Below are positions 47,914 to 57,248 of a stretch of DNA of 64,000 nucleotides, in pieces. This stretch comes from Pseudomonadota bacterium (lineage in GTDB: Bacteria; Pseudomonadota; Gammaproteobacteria; Steroidobacterales; Steroidobacteraceae): contig JAFEDR010000014.1 in assembly GCA_018241525.1 (NCBI GenBank), positions 62,001 to 126,000 of the forward strand, given 5' to 3'. How positions within the stretch are numbered: the first letter of the stretch is position 1; the number at the start of each line of letters is the position of its first letter. The notes under the pieces were generated by a model, which searched no databases, was not told where the DNA came from, and worked only from the letters and a program-made list of their open reading frames with translations. The position numbers and the translations under genes were made by a program.

Positions 47914-49091
47914 GCCGCGAAGCCGTCATCGTCTCGACCGCCCGCACGCCGCTCGCGAAGTCCTGGCGCGGTTCCTTCAACCTGACGCACGGCGCGACGC
48001 TCGGCGGCCACGTCGTGAAGGCCGCGCTCGAGCGCGCGCAGGTCGACCCCGCCGACGTCGAGGACGTGCTGATGGGCTGCGCGCTGCCCGAGGGCGCGAC
48101 CGGCAACAACATCGCGCGCCAGATCGCGCTCAGGGCCGGCTGCCCGGTCAGCGTGCCCGGCGCCACCGTGAACCGCTTCTGCTCCTCGGGCCTGCAGACG
48201 ATCGCGATGGCCGCGCAGCGCATCCTCGCCGGCGAGGGCGAGGTGTACGTCGCCGGCGGCGTCGAGGCGATCTCGGTCGTGCAGAACGAGGTCAACACGC
48301 ACATGGTCAAGGACCCGTGGCTCGCCGAGAAGCGGCCCGACGTCTACTGGACCATGCTGCAGACCGCCGAGGAGGTCGCGAAGCGCTACGCGATCAGCCG
48401 CGAGCGCATGGACGAGTACGGCGCGCGCAGCCAGCAGCGCGCCTGCGCGACCCAGGAGGCGGGCGGCTTCGATGCGGAGATCGCGCCGATCACCGTGACC
48501 ATGGCCGGCATGGACAAGGACTCGGGCCGGCTCTACACGAAGGAGGTCACGGTCGCGGCCGACGAGGGCCTGCGCGCCGGCACCACCTACGACTCGATCA
48601 AGAACCTGCGCCCGGCGCTGCCCGGCGGCGTGATCTCGGCCGGCAACGCCAGCCAGTTCTCGGACGGGGCGGGCGCCTGCGTGCTGATGAGCGGCGCCGA
48701 GGCGGCGCGGCGTGGACTCCAGCCGCTCGGCCGCTTCGCGGGCTTCGCGGTCGCGGGCTGCGAACCCGCCGAGATGGGCATTGGTCCCGTGTTCGCGGTG
48801 CCAAAGCTGCTGAAGCGCGCCGGCCTCCAGGTCGCGGACATCGACCTGTGGGAGCTCAACGAGGCCTTCGCGGTGCAGGTGCTCTACTGCCGCGACAAGC
48901 TCGGCATCCCGGACGACCGGCTCAACGTCGACGGCGGCGCGATCGCGATCGGCCACCCGTACGGCATGAGCGGCCAGCGCCTGACCGGCCACGCGCTGCT
49001 GGCCGGCAAGAAGCGCGGCGCGAAGCGCGTCGTCGTGACCATGTGCATCGGCGGCGGCATGGGCGCCGCGGGGCTGTTCGAGGTCCTGTAG
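47910..49091 (+). CDS. Acetyl-CoA C-acyltransferase (thiolase)
   Basis: 393 aa from ATG 47910 (ATGA overlap with fadJ). Active-site Cys in 'VNRFCSSGLQTIAMAA', His in 'GGAIAIGHPYGMSGQR', and second Cys in 'VTMCIGGGMGAAGLFEV'; 'ELNEAFAVQVLY' is also typical. Cleaves 3-ketoacyl-CoA in the last step of beta-oxidation, working with the protein encoded just before it. Confidence 0.94.
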   Translation: MSREAVIVSTARTPLAKSWRGSFNLTHGATLGGHVVKAALERAQVDPADVEDVLMGCALPEGATGNNIARQIALRAGCPVSVPGATVNRFCSSGLQTIAMAAQRILAGEGEVYVAGGVEAISVVQNEVNTHMVKDPWLAEKRPDVYWTMLQTAEEVAKRYAISRERMDEYGARSQQRACATQEAGGFDAEIAPITVTMAGMDKDSGRLYTKEVTVAADEGLRAGTTYDSIKNLRPALPGGVISAGNASQFSDGAGACVLMSGAEAARRGLQPLGRFAGFAVAGCEPAEMGIGPVFAVPKLLKRAGLQVADIDLWELNEAFAVQVLYCRDKLGIPDDRLNVDGGAIAIGHPYGMSGQRLTGHALLAGKKRGAKRVVVTMCIGGGMGAAGLFEVL

Positions 49092-49100
49092 CCGGACGAG

Positions 49101-49604
49101 CTAGCCGAGCCGCCGCGCCGCGGCCATCGCGATCGTCGCGAGCACGAGCAGCACCGCGACCGCGCCGGTGCCGAGCGCGAGGCGCCGCCCGAGCCGTGCG
49201 GCGCGCGCGCGGCCCGCGGCGTCCGACGGCGCACCCAGCCGGCCGAGCGCGTAGGCGGTCGGCAGGTTGTGGAGGATCCCGAGCAGGAAGGCGGCGATCG
49301 TCGCGAGCGCACCCCACGCGATGCCGCGACCCCACCCCGTCGCGAGCCAGCCGGCGTCGAGGCCGGCCGAATCGATCCACAGCAGGTAGCCGCCGCTCGC
49401 GATCGTCACGAGCGCGAGGACCGCGATGAAGTCCGCGGCGCCGCCGCGGCGGGTGAGGGCGCGCATCACCGCGCCCCCGGGGGGACCCGCCGACCGGACG
49501 GCGGGCAGCACGAACGCGGCGATGAAGACCGCGCCGCCCGTCCACAGCGTCCCGGCGACCAGGTGCAGGATCCGCAGTACCAGCAGCGTCGTCGGCGATG
49601 CCAT
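49101..49604 (-). CDS. Membrane protein, CopD-like
   Basis: 167 aa from ATG 49604. Four hydrophobic segments with 'ILHLVAGTLWTGGAVFIAAFVLPAV' at the start and 'GILHNLPTAYALGRLG' in the third loop. 'HLxAGxxWxGG' resembles CopD-type and haem-binding membrane proteins; histidines could bind haem or copper. Converges with the thiolase gene. Confidence 0.75.
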   Translation of the reverse strand: MASPTTLLVLRILHLVAGTLWTGGAVFIAAFVLPAVRSAGPPGGAVMRALTRRGGAADFIAVLALVTIASGGYLLWIDSAGLDAGWLATGWGRGIAWGALATIAAFLLGILHNLPTAYALGRLGAPSDAAGRARAARLGRRLALGTGAVAVLLVLATIAMAAARRLG

Positions 49605-49646
49605 GCGGCCCCCTCGCCGCCGGTCCCGCGGGACGGCGGCCGTCGC

Positions 49647-50930
49647 TCAGCGTTCGACGATCGCGGTCACGCCCATGCCGCCCGCGGTGCACACCGAGAT
49701 GAGCCCGCGCTTTCCGCCGCGCGTCGCGAGCAGCTTGGCGAGCGTCGCGAGGATGCGCGCGCCGGTGGCCGCGAACGGGTGGCCGACCGCGAGGCTCGAG
49801 CCGACCACGTTGAGCTTGGCGCGGTTGATGCTGCCGAGCGGCGCGGCGAGCCCGAGCCGGTCGCGGCAGAAGTCCGCCGACTCCCAGGCCGCGAGCGTGC
49901 ACAGCACCTGCGCCGCGAAGGCCTCGTGGATCTCGTAGTAGTCGAAGTCCTGCAGCGTCAGGCCCGCGTCCTTGAGCATCATCGGTACCGCGTAGGCCGG
50001 CGCCATCAGCAGGCCCTCCTTCTTCACGAAGTCGACCGCGTGCGCCTTCGCGTAGCGCAGGTAGGCCTGCACCGGCAGCTGCCGGCCGCGCGCCCAGTCC
50101 TCGCTCGCGAGCAGCACGCTCGCCGCGCCGTCGGTCAGCGGCGTCGAGTTGCCCGCCGTCAGCGTGCCGGCCGGCGAGCGGTCGAACACCGGCTTCAGCT
50201 TCGCGAGCTGCTCGAGCGAGGGGTCGGTGCGCAGGTTGTTGTCCCGCGTGAGCCCGTGGTACGGCACGACCAGGTCCGCAAAGAAGCCCGCCGCGTAGGC
50301 GGCGGCGGCGCGGCGGTGGCTCTCGTAGGTGAGCTCGTCCTGCGCCGCACGCGAGATGTGCCACTGCTGGGCCATGAGCTCGGTGCTCTGGCCCATCGAC
50401 CGCCCGGTGCGCGGCTCGTTGACCGACGGCACCACCGGCTTGAAGAACCGCGGCCGCAGCCCGAGCCAGGGCCGCAGCCGCGCGCCCAGCGTGCGGCCGC
50501 GCGCGCTCGCGAGCAGCAGCTGCTGGTAGTCGCGCGCGTAGACGATCGGCGCGTCGCTCACGGTGTCGACGCCGCAGGCGATCCCTGAGTCGATCTGGCC
50601 GAGCGCGATCTTGTTGCCGACCAGGATCGCCGCCTCGAGGCTGGTGCCGCAGGCGCGCTGCAGGTCGAGCGCCGGCGTCTCGGCGGCGAGCCCGGAGCCG
50701 AGCACGGACTCGCGCACCAGGTTCCACTGCGCGGAGTGCTTCATCACGGCGCCGCCCGCGACCTCGCCGAGGCGCGCGCCGGCGAGCCCGAAGCGCTGCA
50801 CCAGCCCCTCGAGCGCCGCGGTCAGCATCTCCTGGTTGCCGACGTCGGCGTAGGCCCCCATGCCGCGCGCGAACGGGATGCGCGTGCCGCCGAGGATCGC
50901 GACGCGGCGGACTTCGTGGCCTACCAGCAT
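49647..50930 (-). CDS. Acetyl-CoA acetyltransferase (FadI-like thiolase)
   Basis: 427 aa from ATG 50930. 'LQRACGTSLEAAILVGNKI' (active Cys), 'EIHEAFAAQVLCTLAAWES', 'GSSLAVGHPFAATGARILATL' (His) and 'SVCTAGGMGVTAIVER' (second Cys). Length and N-terminus (RRVAILGGTRIPFARGMGAYADVGNQEML) fit FadI-type thiolases. Second thiolase within 3 kb, on the other strand and so under separate control. Confidence 0.92.
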   Translation of the reverse strand: MLVGHEVRRVAILGGTRIPFARGMGAYADVGNQEMLTAALEGLVQRFGLAGARLGEVAGGAVMKHSAQWNLVRESVLGSGLAAETPALDLQRACGTSLEAAILVGNKIALGQIDSGIACGVDTVSDAPIVYARDYQQLLLASARGRTLGARLRPWLGLRPRFFKPVVPSVNEPRTGRSMGQSTELMAQQWHISRAAQDELTYESHRRAAAAYAAGFFADLVVPYHGLTRDNNLRTDPSLEQLAKLKPVFDRSPAGTLTAGNSTPLTDGAASVLLASEDWARGRQLPVQAYLRYAKAHAVDFVKKEGLLMAPAYAVPMMLKDAGLTLQDFDYYEIHEAFAAQVLCTLAAWESADFCRDRLGLAAPLGSINRAKLNVVGSSLAVGHPFAATGARILATLAKLLATRGGKRGLISVCTAGGMGVTAIVER

Positions 50931-51025
50931 GGATGTCTCCCGGTCGGGCGGGGCGCCGCGGCGGGCGCCGATCTTGCCTAGAATGCCATTGCCCGCCGGC
51001 GGCCGCGACCGCCCCTGGAAGCGCC

Positions 51026-52381
51026 ATGCCCGCCCCGGTTCCCGTCCGTCTCGTCGACCACGCGCGCGCGATCGCAAGGCTCGGCGCGCCGCTCGTGGTC
51101 GGCGGCCTGTCGGTGGCCGGCATGTGGCTCGCCAACACCGTGATGTCGGGGCACCTCGGCTCGGAGGCGCTCGCCGCGGTCGCGGTCGGCTCGAGCTACT
51201 ACGCGATGTTCGCCAACTTCGGGCTCGGCGCGATGCTGGCGCTCGCGCCGCTCGTCGCGCACGCCTACGGCGCGGGCGAGGAGGCCAAGGTCGGCGAGTA
51301 CGCGCGCCAGGGCGCGCTGGTCGCGGTGGGGCTCGCGGTACTGCTGTCCGCCGCGCTGCTCGCCGCACCGCTCGCCTTCCGCGCGATCGGCACCGACCCC
51401 GCGGCGGTGCCGGGCGCGGTCGCCTACGTGCGCGCGCTCGCGTTCGGCCTGCCCGGCATCCTCGGCTTCCAGGCTCTGCGCTTCGTCAGCGACGGCCTCG
51501 GCCGGACGCGGCCGATGATGGTGATCTCGGTGCTCGGCCTCGCGGTGAACGTGCTCGGCAACTGGCTGCTGATGCCCGGCCGCTTCGGGCTGCCGCGGCT
51601 CGGCGCGACCGGCTGCGGGGTCGCGACCTCGTTCGCGCAGTGGCTGATGTTCGCGGCGATGCTGACGCACCTCAGGCGCCATCGCGCCTACCGGCCCTAC
51701 GGGCTCTTTGCCCGGCCATTCAGGCCCGATGCCGCGCGCATCCTCGAGATCCTGCGGCTCGGCTTCCCGATCAGCGGCGCGATGGTCGCCGAGAGCGCGC
51801 TCTTCTCGACCGCCGGCCTCATGATCGGCACGCTCGGCGCGGCGATCGTCGCCGCGCACCAGATCGCGCTCAACTATGCCTCGTTCACCTTCATGATGCC
51901 GGTCGCGCTCGCCGGCGCGACCACGATCCACGTTGGCCACACGCTCGGCCGCGGCGACCCGCTGGCGGCGCGGCGCGCCGGCTTCGCCGGCATCGGCCTC
52001 TGCGCGCTCCTGATGGCGTGCTCGGCGCTCTTCGCCGCCTTCGGCCGCGACACGATCGCCGGGCTCTACTCGCGCGACCCGGCGGTCGCGGGCCTCGCGG
52101 CGACGCTGCTGGTCTCGGTCGCGGTGTTCCAGCTCTCGGACGGGCTGCAGGTCGGGGCGATGGGCGCGCTGCGCGGCTTCAAGGACACGCGCGCGCCGCT
52201 CTACATCGCGATCGGCGCCTACTGGCTGGTCGGCTTCCCGGTCGCCTTCGTTGGCGGCCTCGTCCGCGGCGGCGGGCCGGCGGCGGTCTGGCTCGGGCTG
52301 ATCGCCGGGCTCGCGGTCTCGGCGATCGCGCTCAACCTGCGCTACGCCATCCGCTCGCGGCGCAGCGCCGGCCGCCTATAA
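51026..52381 (+). CDS. MATE-family efflux transporter (NorM type)
   Basis: 451 aa from ATG 51026. Twelve helices; 'LGAPLVVGGLSVAGMWLANTVMSGHLGSEALAAVAVG' and the second half 'LRLGFPISGAMVAESALFSTAGLMIGTLG' repeat the MATE pattern. 'QVGAMGALRGFKDTRAPLYIAIGAYWLVGFPVAF' is typical of NorM. Exports cationic drugs using sodium or protons. TAGAAT at 50979-50984 may be its -10. Confidence 0.93.
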   Translation: MPAPVPVRLVDHARAIARLGAPLVVGGLSVAGMWLANTVMSGHLGSEALAAVAVGSSYYAMFANFGLGAMLALAPLVAHAYGAGEEAKVGEYARQGALVAVGLAVLLSAALLAAPLAFRAIGTDPAAVPGAVAYVRALAFGLPGILGFQALRFVSDGLGRTRPMMVISVLGLAVNVLGNWLLMPGRFGLPRLGATGCGVATSFAQWLMFAAMLTHLRRHRAYRPYGLFARPFRPDAARILEILRLGFPISGAMVAESALFSTAGLMIGTLGAAIVAAHQIALNYASFTFMMPVALAGATTIHVGHTLGRGDPLAARRAGFAGIGLCALLMACSALFAAFGRDTIAGLYSRDPAVAGLAATLLVSVAVFQLSDGLQVGAMGALRGFKDTRAPLYIAIGAYWLVGFPVAFVGGLVRGGGPAAVWLGLIAGLAVSAIALNLRYAIRSRRSAGRL

Positions 52382-52382
52382 T
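52377..52382 (+). promoter_or_regulatory. Candidate -10 box of the DUF885 gene
   Basis: Perfect TATAAT at 52377-52382, partly inside the stop of the MATE gene and 26 bases before ATG 52408. No good -35 is visible. Confidence 0.45.
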
Positions 52383-52407
52383 CGCCGCAGCCCGGGGGGA
52401 GGGACCG

Positions 52408-54198
52408 ATGCGGCAGGCTCGACTGGCCCTGATCGGCGGCTTCGCGCTTCTGCTCGCGCTCGCGCCGGCGCCGTCGCGCGCGGCCGGCCCGGCGCCCGGG
52501 GTCGCGCTCGCGGTGCTGTTCGAGGACTACTGGCAGGAGCACCTCAAGCTCCACCCGCTTGAGGCCACCTTCCTCGGCGACCACCGCTACGACGCGGAGC
52601 TGCCGAACGACCTCTCCACCGCCCACCTCGGCCTCGAGCTCGAGCTCGAGCGCCGCTACCTGAAGCGGCTCGCGACCGTCGACGCACGCGCGCTCGAGGG
52701 CCAGGACCGGCTCAGCTACGAGGTCTTCAAGCGCGACCGCGAGCTTGCGCTCGAGGGCTTCCGCTTCCAGGCCGAGCTCCTGCCGCTCAACCAGTTCGGC
52801 AGCCTGCCGCAGACGATCGCGCAGCTCGGCGCCGGCACCGGTGCGCAGCCGTTCCAGACCCCGCGCGACTACGACAACTGGCTGAAGCGGCTCGCCGCCT
52901 TCGTGGTCTGGACCGACCAGGCGATCGTCAACATGCGCCGCGGCTCGGCGCGCGGCTACGTACTGCCGCGCGCGGTCATCGACCGCCTGCTGCCGCAGCT
53001 CGAGCAGCTGATTTCGGACGACCCGCAGAAGAGCCTGTTCCTGCGGCCGGTCGCGCAGTTCCCGAAGGGCGTGCCGGCGGCCGAGCAGCCGCGGCTGCGC
53101 GCCGCCTACCTCGCCGCGGTCGGCGACTCGCTGAACCCGGCGCTGCGCCGGCTGCGCGACTTCGTGCGCGACGAGTACCGGCCGCGCGCGCGCGCCTCGG
53201 TCGCCTGGACCGACCTGCCGCTCGGCCACGAGTGGTACGCCTACCGGGTGCGCGCCGCGACCACCACCGGCCTCGGGCCGGACGAGATCCACGCCACCGG
53301 GCTCGCCGAGGTCGCGCGCATCGGCGCCGAGATGGACCGCGTGATCGAGGGCCTCGGCTTCAAGGGCGACCGGCGCGCGTTCCTCGATGCGCTGCGCAGC
53401 GACCCGCGCTTCTACTTCGAGCGCGAGGAGGACCTGATCGGCGCCTACGCGGCGCTGAAGTCGCGGGTGCGCGCCCGCCTGCCGGAGCTCTTCGACGTCG
53501 CGCCGAAGGCCGACTTCGAGATCCGCCCGGTCGAGGCGTTCCGCGCGCCGGCCGCCGCCACCGCCTCCTACCAGTCGCCGGCCGCGGACGGCTCGCGCCC
53601 GGGCGTCTTCTACGTCAACACCTACGACCTCAAGTCGCGGCCGAAGTACGGCATGGAGGAGGTCTACCTGCACGAGGCCGAGCCCGGCCACCACTTCCAG
53701 CTCGCGATCCAGCAGGAGCTGACCGCGCTGCCGAGCTTCCGGCGCTTCGGGGGCTATGGCGCCTACATCGAGGGCTGGGGCCTGTACGCCGAGTCGCTCG
53801 GCCACGACCTCGGCCTCTACACCGACCCCTACAGCCACTTCGGTGCGCTGTCGGGCGAGATCTGGCGCGCGATCCGCCTCGTGGTCGACACCGGCATGCA
53901 CGCCAAGGGCTGGAGCCGCGAGCGCGCGCTCGAGTACCTGCTCGCGAACTCCGCGGTCGGCGCGACCGACGCGGCGGCCGAGATCGACCGCTACATCGCG
54001 ATCCCGGGGCAGGCGCTGACCTACAAGATCGGCGAGCTGCGCATCCAGGCGCTGCGGGCCCGGGCGCAGCGCGAGCTCGGGCCGCGCTTCGACCTGCGCG
54101 CCTTCCACCGCGCGGTGCTGGGCGACGGCGCGCTGCCGCTCGATGTGCTGGAGGCCAAGATCGACCGCTGGCTGGCCGCCGAGCGGCGCAGCCCCTGA
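52408..54198 (+). CDS. Exported DUF885 metallopeptidase-like protein
   Basis: 596 aa from ATG 52408 with GGGGGGAGGG upstream. Signal peptide (about residues 1-25, ending RAA-G). 'EYWQEHLKLHPLEATFLGDHRYDAELPN'-type start and the zinc motif 'EEVYLHEAEPGHHFQLAIQQEL', plus 'AYIEGWGLYAESLG', mark the DUF885 family. The HExxxGHH site suggests carboxypeptidase activity in the periplasm. Twenty-five bases before the response regulator gene. Confidence 0.9.
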   Translation: MRQARLALIGGFALLLALAPAPSRAAGPAPGVALAVLFEDYWQEHLKLHPLEATFLGDHRYDAELPNDLSTAHLGLELELERRYLKRLATVDARALEGQDRLSYEVFKRDRELALEGFRFQAELLPLNQFGSLPQTIAQLGAGTGAQPFQTPRDYDNWLKRLAAFVVWTDQAIVNMRRGSARGYVLPRAVIDRLLPQLEQLISDDPQKSLFLRPVAQFPKGVPAAEQPRLRAAYLAAVGDSLNPALRRLRDFVRDEYRPRARASVAWTDLPLGHEWYAYRVRAATTTGLGPDEIHATGLAEVARIGAEMDRVIEGLGFKGDRRAFLDALRSDPRFYFEREEDLIGAYAALKSRVRARLPELFDVAPKADFEIRPVEAFRAPAAATASYQSPAADGSRPGVFYVNTYDLKSRPKYGMEEVYLHEAEPGHHFQLAIQQELTALPSFRRFGGYGAYIEGWGLYAESLGHDLGLYTDPYSHFGALSGEIWRAIRLVVDTGMHAKGWSRERALEYLLANSAVGATDAAAEIDRYIAIPGQALTYKIGELRIQALRARAQRELGPRFDLRAFHRAVLGDGALPLDVLEAKIDRWLAAERRSP

Positions 54199-54223
54199 GC
54201 CCGCGATCGGGTAGTCTCGTGCC

Positions 54224-54892
54224 ATGCGCATCCTGATCGTCGAGGATGACGAGCTGGTGGCCGACGCGCTGAAGCGCGGCCTCGAGGGGTCCGGCTTCGC
54301 CGTCGACCGGGTCGGCAGCGCCGAGTCGGCCGAGGCGGCGCTCTCGGCCGAGGAATTCGACCTCGCGCTCGTCGACATCGGCCTGCCGAAGACCGACGGC
54401 CTGACGCTGGTGCGCAAGCTGCGCCGCGCCGGCAACGACCTGCCGGTGCTGATCCTGACCGCGCGCGACGCGCTCGCCGACCGGGTCGACGCGCTCGACC
54501 TCGGCGCTGACGACTACCTGACCAAGCCCTTCGAGCTGCCGGAGGTCGCGGCACGCTGCCGCGCGCTGATCCGCCGCACTCGCTCGGCGACCAGTGCCGA
54601 GCTGCACATCGGGCGGCTGACGCTCGACCTCAAGTCGCGCACCGCGACGCTCGGCGGCGCGCCGCTCGAGGTGACGCGCCGCGAGTGGTCGATCCTCGAG
54701 TGCCTGGCGCTCGACGCCGGCCGGGTGGTGCGCAAGGAGAAATTGCTGCGCGCGATCGCGAGCTGGGACGAGGAGCTGACGCCGAACGCGGTCGAGGTAT
54801 ACGTCTCGCGGCTGCGCGCCAAGCTCGGCGAGGCGGTCTCGATCCGTACCGTGCGCGGCCTCGGCTACCGGCTGGATGAGCCCGCCGCCTGA
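54224..54892 (+). CDS. OmpR/PhoB-family response regulator
   Basis: 222 aa from ATG 54224. Receiver domain with acidic pair 'IVEDDELVADALKRGL', phosphoryl-acceptor Asp51 in 'LALVDIGLPKTDGL', 'LTARDALADRVDALDLGADDYLTKPF', then a winged-helix domain ending 'VSIRTVRGLGYRLDEP'. QseB/PmrA-like in pattern. Overlaps the sensor kinase gene by 17 bases. Confidence 0.95.
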   Translation: MRILIVEDDELVADALKRGLEGSGFAVDRVGSAESAEAALSAEEFDLALVDIGLPKTDGLTLVRKLRRAGNDLPVLILTARDALADRVDALDLGADDYLTKPFELPEVAARCRALIRRTRSATSAELHIGRLTLDLKSRTATLGGAPLEVTRREWSILECLALDAGRVVRKEKLLRAIASWDEELTPNAVEVYVSRLRAKLGEAVSIRTVRGLGYRLDEPAA

Positions 54893-56285
54893 ACCCGGCC
54901 GGCCGCGCTCGGTCGCGCGCCGGTTGCTGATGCTGCTGCTGGTGCCGCTCGGCGGGCTGCTGCTGCTCGCCGTGCTGTTCGACTACCTGGTCGTGGTCGG
55001 CCCGATGCGCTCGACCTTCGACCGCTCGCTGGCCGACGCCGCGGTCGTGTTCGCCGCCTACGTGCGCGAGACGCCGGACGGCGGCGTCGCGATGACGCTG
55101 CCCGAGCCGCTCGCGCGCCAGCTCGCCGAGGTGCAGGGCACCCGGCCGCGGGTCGCGCTGTTCGGCGCCGACGGCCGCTACCTGACCGGCGACGCCGGCC
55201 TGCCGGCGCCCTCGGCCGGCAGCGCCGGCTCCGGGGCGTTCAGCTTCGCGACCGCGGCGCTCGGCAACGAGGAGCGGCTGCGGGTCGTCTGGTACCGCTT
55301 CGAGGCCGGCCCGCGCGCGCTCGTGCTCGCGGTCGGCGAGCCGCTCGGCGACCGCGAGGACGCGACCCGGCCGCTCGTGACCGCGACCCTGACGCTCGAC
55401 GTGCTGCAGCTCGTGGCGGTGGTGGCGCTGGTGCTGATCGGCGTGCGCCAGGGCTTGCGGCCGCTGCTCGAGTTCCGCGACGAGCTGACGCGGCGCCAGG
55501 ACCGCGGCCTCGAGCCGCTCGACGAGAGCCGCGCGCCGCAGGAGCTGAAGCCGCTGGTCGCGGCGCTGAACGGGCTGCTGGCGCGGATGCAGGCGACCGC
55601 GGAGTCGCAGCAGAAGTTCGTCGCCGACGCCGCGCACCAGCTGCGCACGCCGCTAGCCGGCATGCAGGCGCAGCTCGAGCTGCTCGAGCGCGACGCGCAG
55701 GCACTGCCGGTGCGCGACCAGGTGCGCGCGGTGCGCGAGGGCCTGAAGCGCCTCGCGCACACCGCGCACCAGCTGCTGACGCTGGCGCGCGCCGAGGGCT
55801 CGGCGACGCTGGAGCGCGACTTCGCGGCGGTCGACCTGCGCGCGCTGGCCGAGGAGGCGGTCGCGCAGTACCTCGACCGCGCGCTCGGCAAGCACATCGA
55901 CCTCGGCGCCGAGGCCGCTGCCGCCGAGGTGCGCGGCGTCGAGTGGCTGCTGCGCGAGCTGCTCGGCAACCTGGTCGACAATGCGCTCCACTACACGCCG
56001 GCCGGCGGCATCGTCACGGTGCGCACCGGGCCGTGCGGCGACGGCGCGTTCCTCGAGGTCGAGGACGACGGTCCCGGCATCCCGCCGGAGGAGCGGCCGC
56101 GCGTGCTCGAGCGCTTCCACCGCGCGCCGGGCGCCGGCGGCACGGGCTCCGGGCTCGGCCTCGCGATCGTCAGCGACATCGTCGCGCTGCACGGCGCGCG
56201 GCTCGACCTCGGCGCCGGCGCGGGCGGGCGCGGCACGCGGGTGCGGGTCGAGTTCGGGGTCGGCGAGAGCGCCCGCGAGGCCTGA
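54876..56285 (+). CDS. Sensor histidine kinase (QseC/PmrB type)
   Basis: 469 aa from ATG 54876. Two membrane helices (about 17-38 and 172-190) enclose a periplasmic sensor part. Phosphorylated His at about 254 in 'KFVADAAHQLRTPLAGMQAQ', then ATP-binding 'NLVDNALHYTPAGG', 'VEDDGPGIPPEERPRVLERFHR' and 'GSGLGLAIVSDI'. Pairs with the response regulator before it. The ligand is unknown. Confidence 0.95.
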   Translation: MSPPPEPGRPRSVARRLLMLLLVPLGGLLLLAVLFDYLVVVGPMRSTFDRSLADAAVVFAAYVRETPDGGVAMTLPEPLARQLAEVQGTRPRVALFGADGRYLTGDAGLPAPSAGSAGSGAFSFATAALGNEERLRVVWYRFEAGPRALVLAVGEPLGDREDATRPLVTATLTLDVLQLVAVVALVLIGVRQGLRPLLEFRDELTRRQDRGLEPLDESRAPQELKPLVAALNGLLARMQATAESQQKFVADAAHQLRTPLAGMQAQLELLERDAQALPVRDQVRAVREGLKRLAHTAHQLLTLARAEGSATLERDFAAVDLRALAEEAVAQYLDRALGKHIDLGAEAAAAEVRGVEWLLRELLGNLVDNALHYTPAGGIVTVRTGPCGDGAFLEVEDDGPGIPPEERPRVLERFHRAPGAGGTGSGLGLAIVSDIVALHGARLDLGAGAGGRGTRVRVEFGVGESAREA

Positions 56286-56302
56286 GCGCGGCGCGCGCCG
56301 GC

Positions 56303-56704
56303 TCAGCGGTTGTAGCCGTAGCCGAGCGTGCGCACTTCCTCGAGCGCGCCGTCGGTGAAGCGCAGCCGGAGCATCAGCCGGTTCGGCCCGAAGTTGTAGA
56401 GCCAGGTCTCGACCGGCACCGGCACCGGTTCCTCGCCGACCACGATCGGCCGGCCTTGGCGCCAGATCGTCGGCCGGCGCAAGATGCTGTCGCGACGGAT
56501 GTCCTCGGGCTCGCCGCAGGCGGCGCGCACCTCGGCGTCGGTCATGCCGGTGGTGACGATCCGGTTGCCGCAGGCGAAACTGTCGCCGGCGAGCGCCGCG
56601 GCGCTCGCCAGCGCCAGGCCGCCGAGCGCGACGAGGCAGAGGAGCGGGACGCGGTGCGCGACCCGCGCAAGGAGCGACGATGCACGACGGACGCCGATCG
56701 ACAT
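56303..56704 (-). CDS. Exported DUF2845 protein
   Basis: 133 aa from ATG 56704. Signal peptide (LCLVALGGLALASAAALA), then 'DSFACGNRIVTTGMTDAEVRAACGEPEDIRRDS' and 'VETWLYNFGPNRLMLRLRFTDGALEEV', the usual DUF2845 pattern with two cysteines near the N-terminus. Periplasmic; function unknown. Its start region overlaps the divergent RidA-like gene by 25 bases. Confidence 0.87.
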   Translation of the reverse strand: MSIGVRRASSLLARVAHRVPLLCLVALGGLALASAAALAGDSFACGNRIVTTGMTDAEVRAACGEPEDIRRDSILRRPTIWRQGRPIVVGEEPVPVPVETWLYNFGPNRLMLRLRFTDGALEEVRTLGYGYNR

Positions 56705-57195
56705 GGACGGAGCTTAGCGCGCCGCCGCGCGCGCGGAGCATCCTGCTCGCCTGCTGTCTCGCGGGACTCGCCGCCTGCAGCGAGGGCGAGCCGCCGCCGC
56801 CGCCGGCCCGCATCCCGGAGCCGTTCCACCTCAACACCTTCGAGCAGGGCTTCGGCTACTCGCAGGCGGTCAAGATCGGCCGCACCGTGTACATCTCGGC
56901 GACCGTCGCGGTCGACGCCGACGGCAAGCTGGTGGGCCCGAACGACATGGGCGCGCAGCTCGACGCGGTGTACGCGAACCTCGCGGCGACGCTGAAGGCG
57001 GAGGGCGGGGGGTTCCCGCAGGTCGTGATGGAGCGCATCTACACGACCGACATGGAGGCGCTGCTCAAGGTCGCCGACCGGCGGCTGCGGTTCTACCCAG
57101 AGGCGCAGCGTCCCGCGACCACCTGGGTCGAGGTGCGCCACCTCGTCGACCCGGGCTTCCTGGTCGCGGTCGAGGCGATCGCCGAACTGCCCTGA
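56680..57195 (+). CDS. RidA-like (YjgF/YER057c/UK114) lipoprotein
   Basis: 171 aa from ATG 56680, inside the start region of the opposite gene; no nearer in-frame start precedes the lipobox. Lipobox LAGLAAC (Cys about residue 33). RidA fold: 'GYSQAVKIGRTVYISATVAVDADGKLVGPNDMGAQLDAVYANLAATL' and 'RPATTWVEVRHLVDPGFLVAVEAIAEL'. The RidA arginine region reads EVRHL rather than the usual xRxxV, so deaminase activity is uncertain. Membrane anchoring is unusual for the family. Confidence 0.82.
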   Translation: MHDGRRSTWTELSAPPRARSILLACCLAGLAACSEGEPPPPPARIPEPFHLNTFEQGFGYSQAVKIGRTVYISATVAVDADGKLVGPNDMGAQLDAVYANLAATLKAEGGGFPQVVMERIYTTDMEALLKVADRRLRFYPEAQRPATTWVEVRHLVDPGFLVAVEAIAELP

Positions 57196-57203
57196 GCCGT
57201 CGC

Positions 57204-57228
57204 GGCGGCATCCATTACAATGGCCGCC
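57204..57228. promoter_or_regulatory. Inverted repeat with -10 box upstream of gshA
   Basis: GGCGGC (57204-57209) pairs with GCCGCC (57223-57228), and CCATT-AC-AATGG lies inside. TACAAT 57216-57221 reads as a -10 box, 28 bases before GTG 57249. The palindrome may be an operator over the promoter. Confidence 0.4.
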
Positions 57229-57248
57229 CTTTGCCCGCGGAGGCCCGC

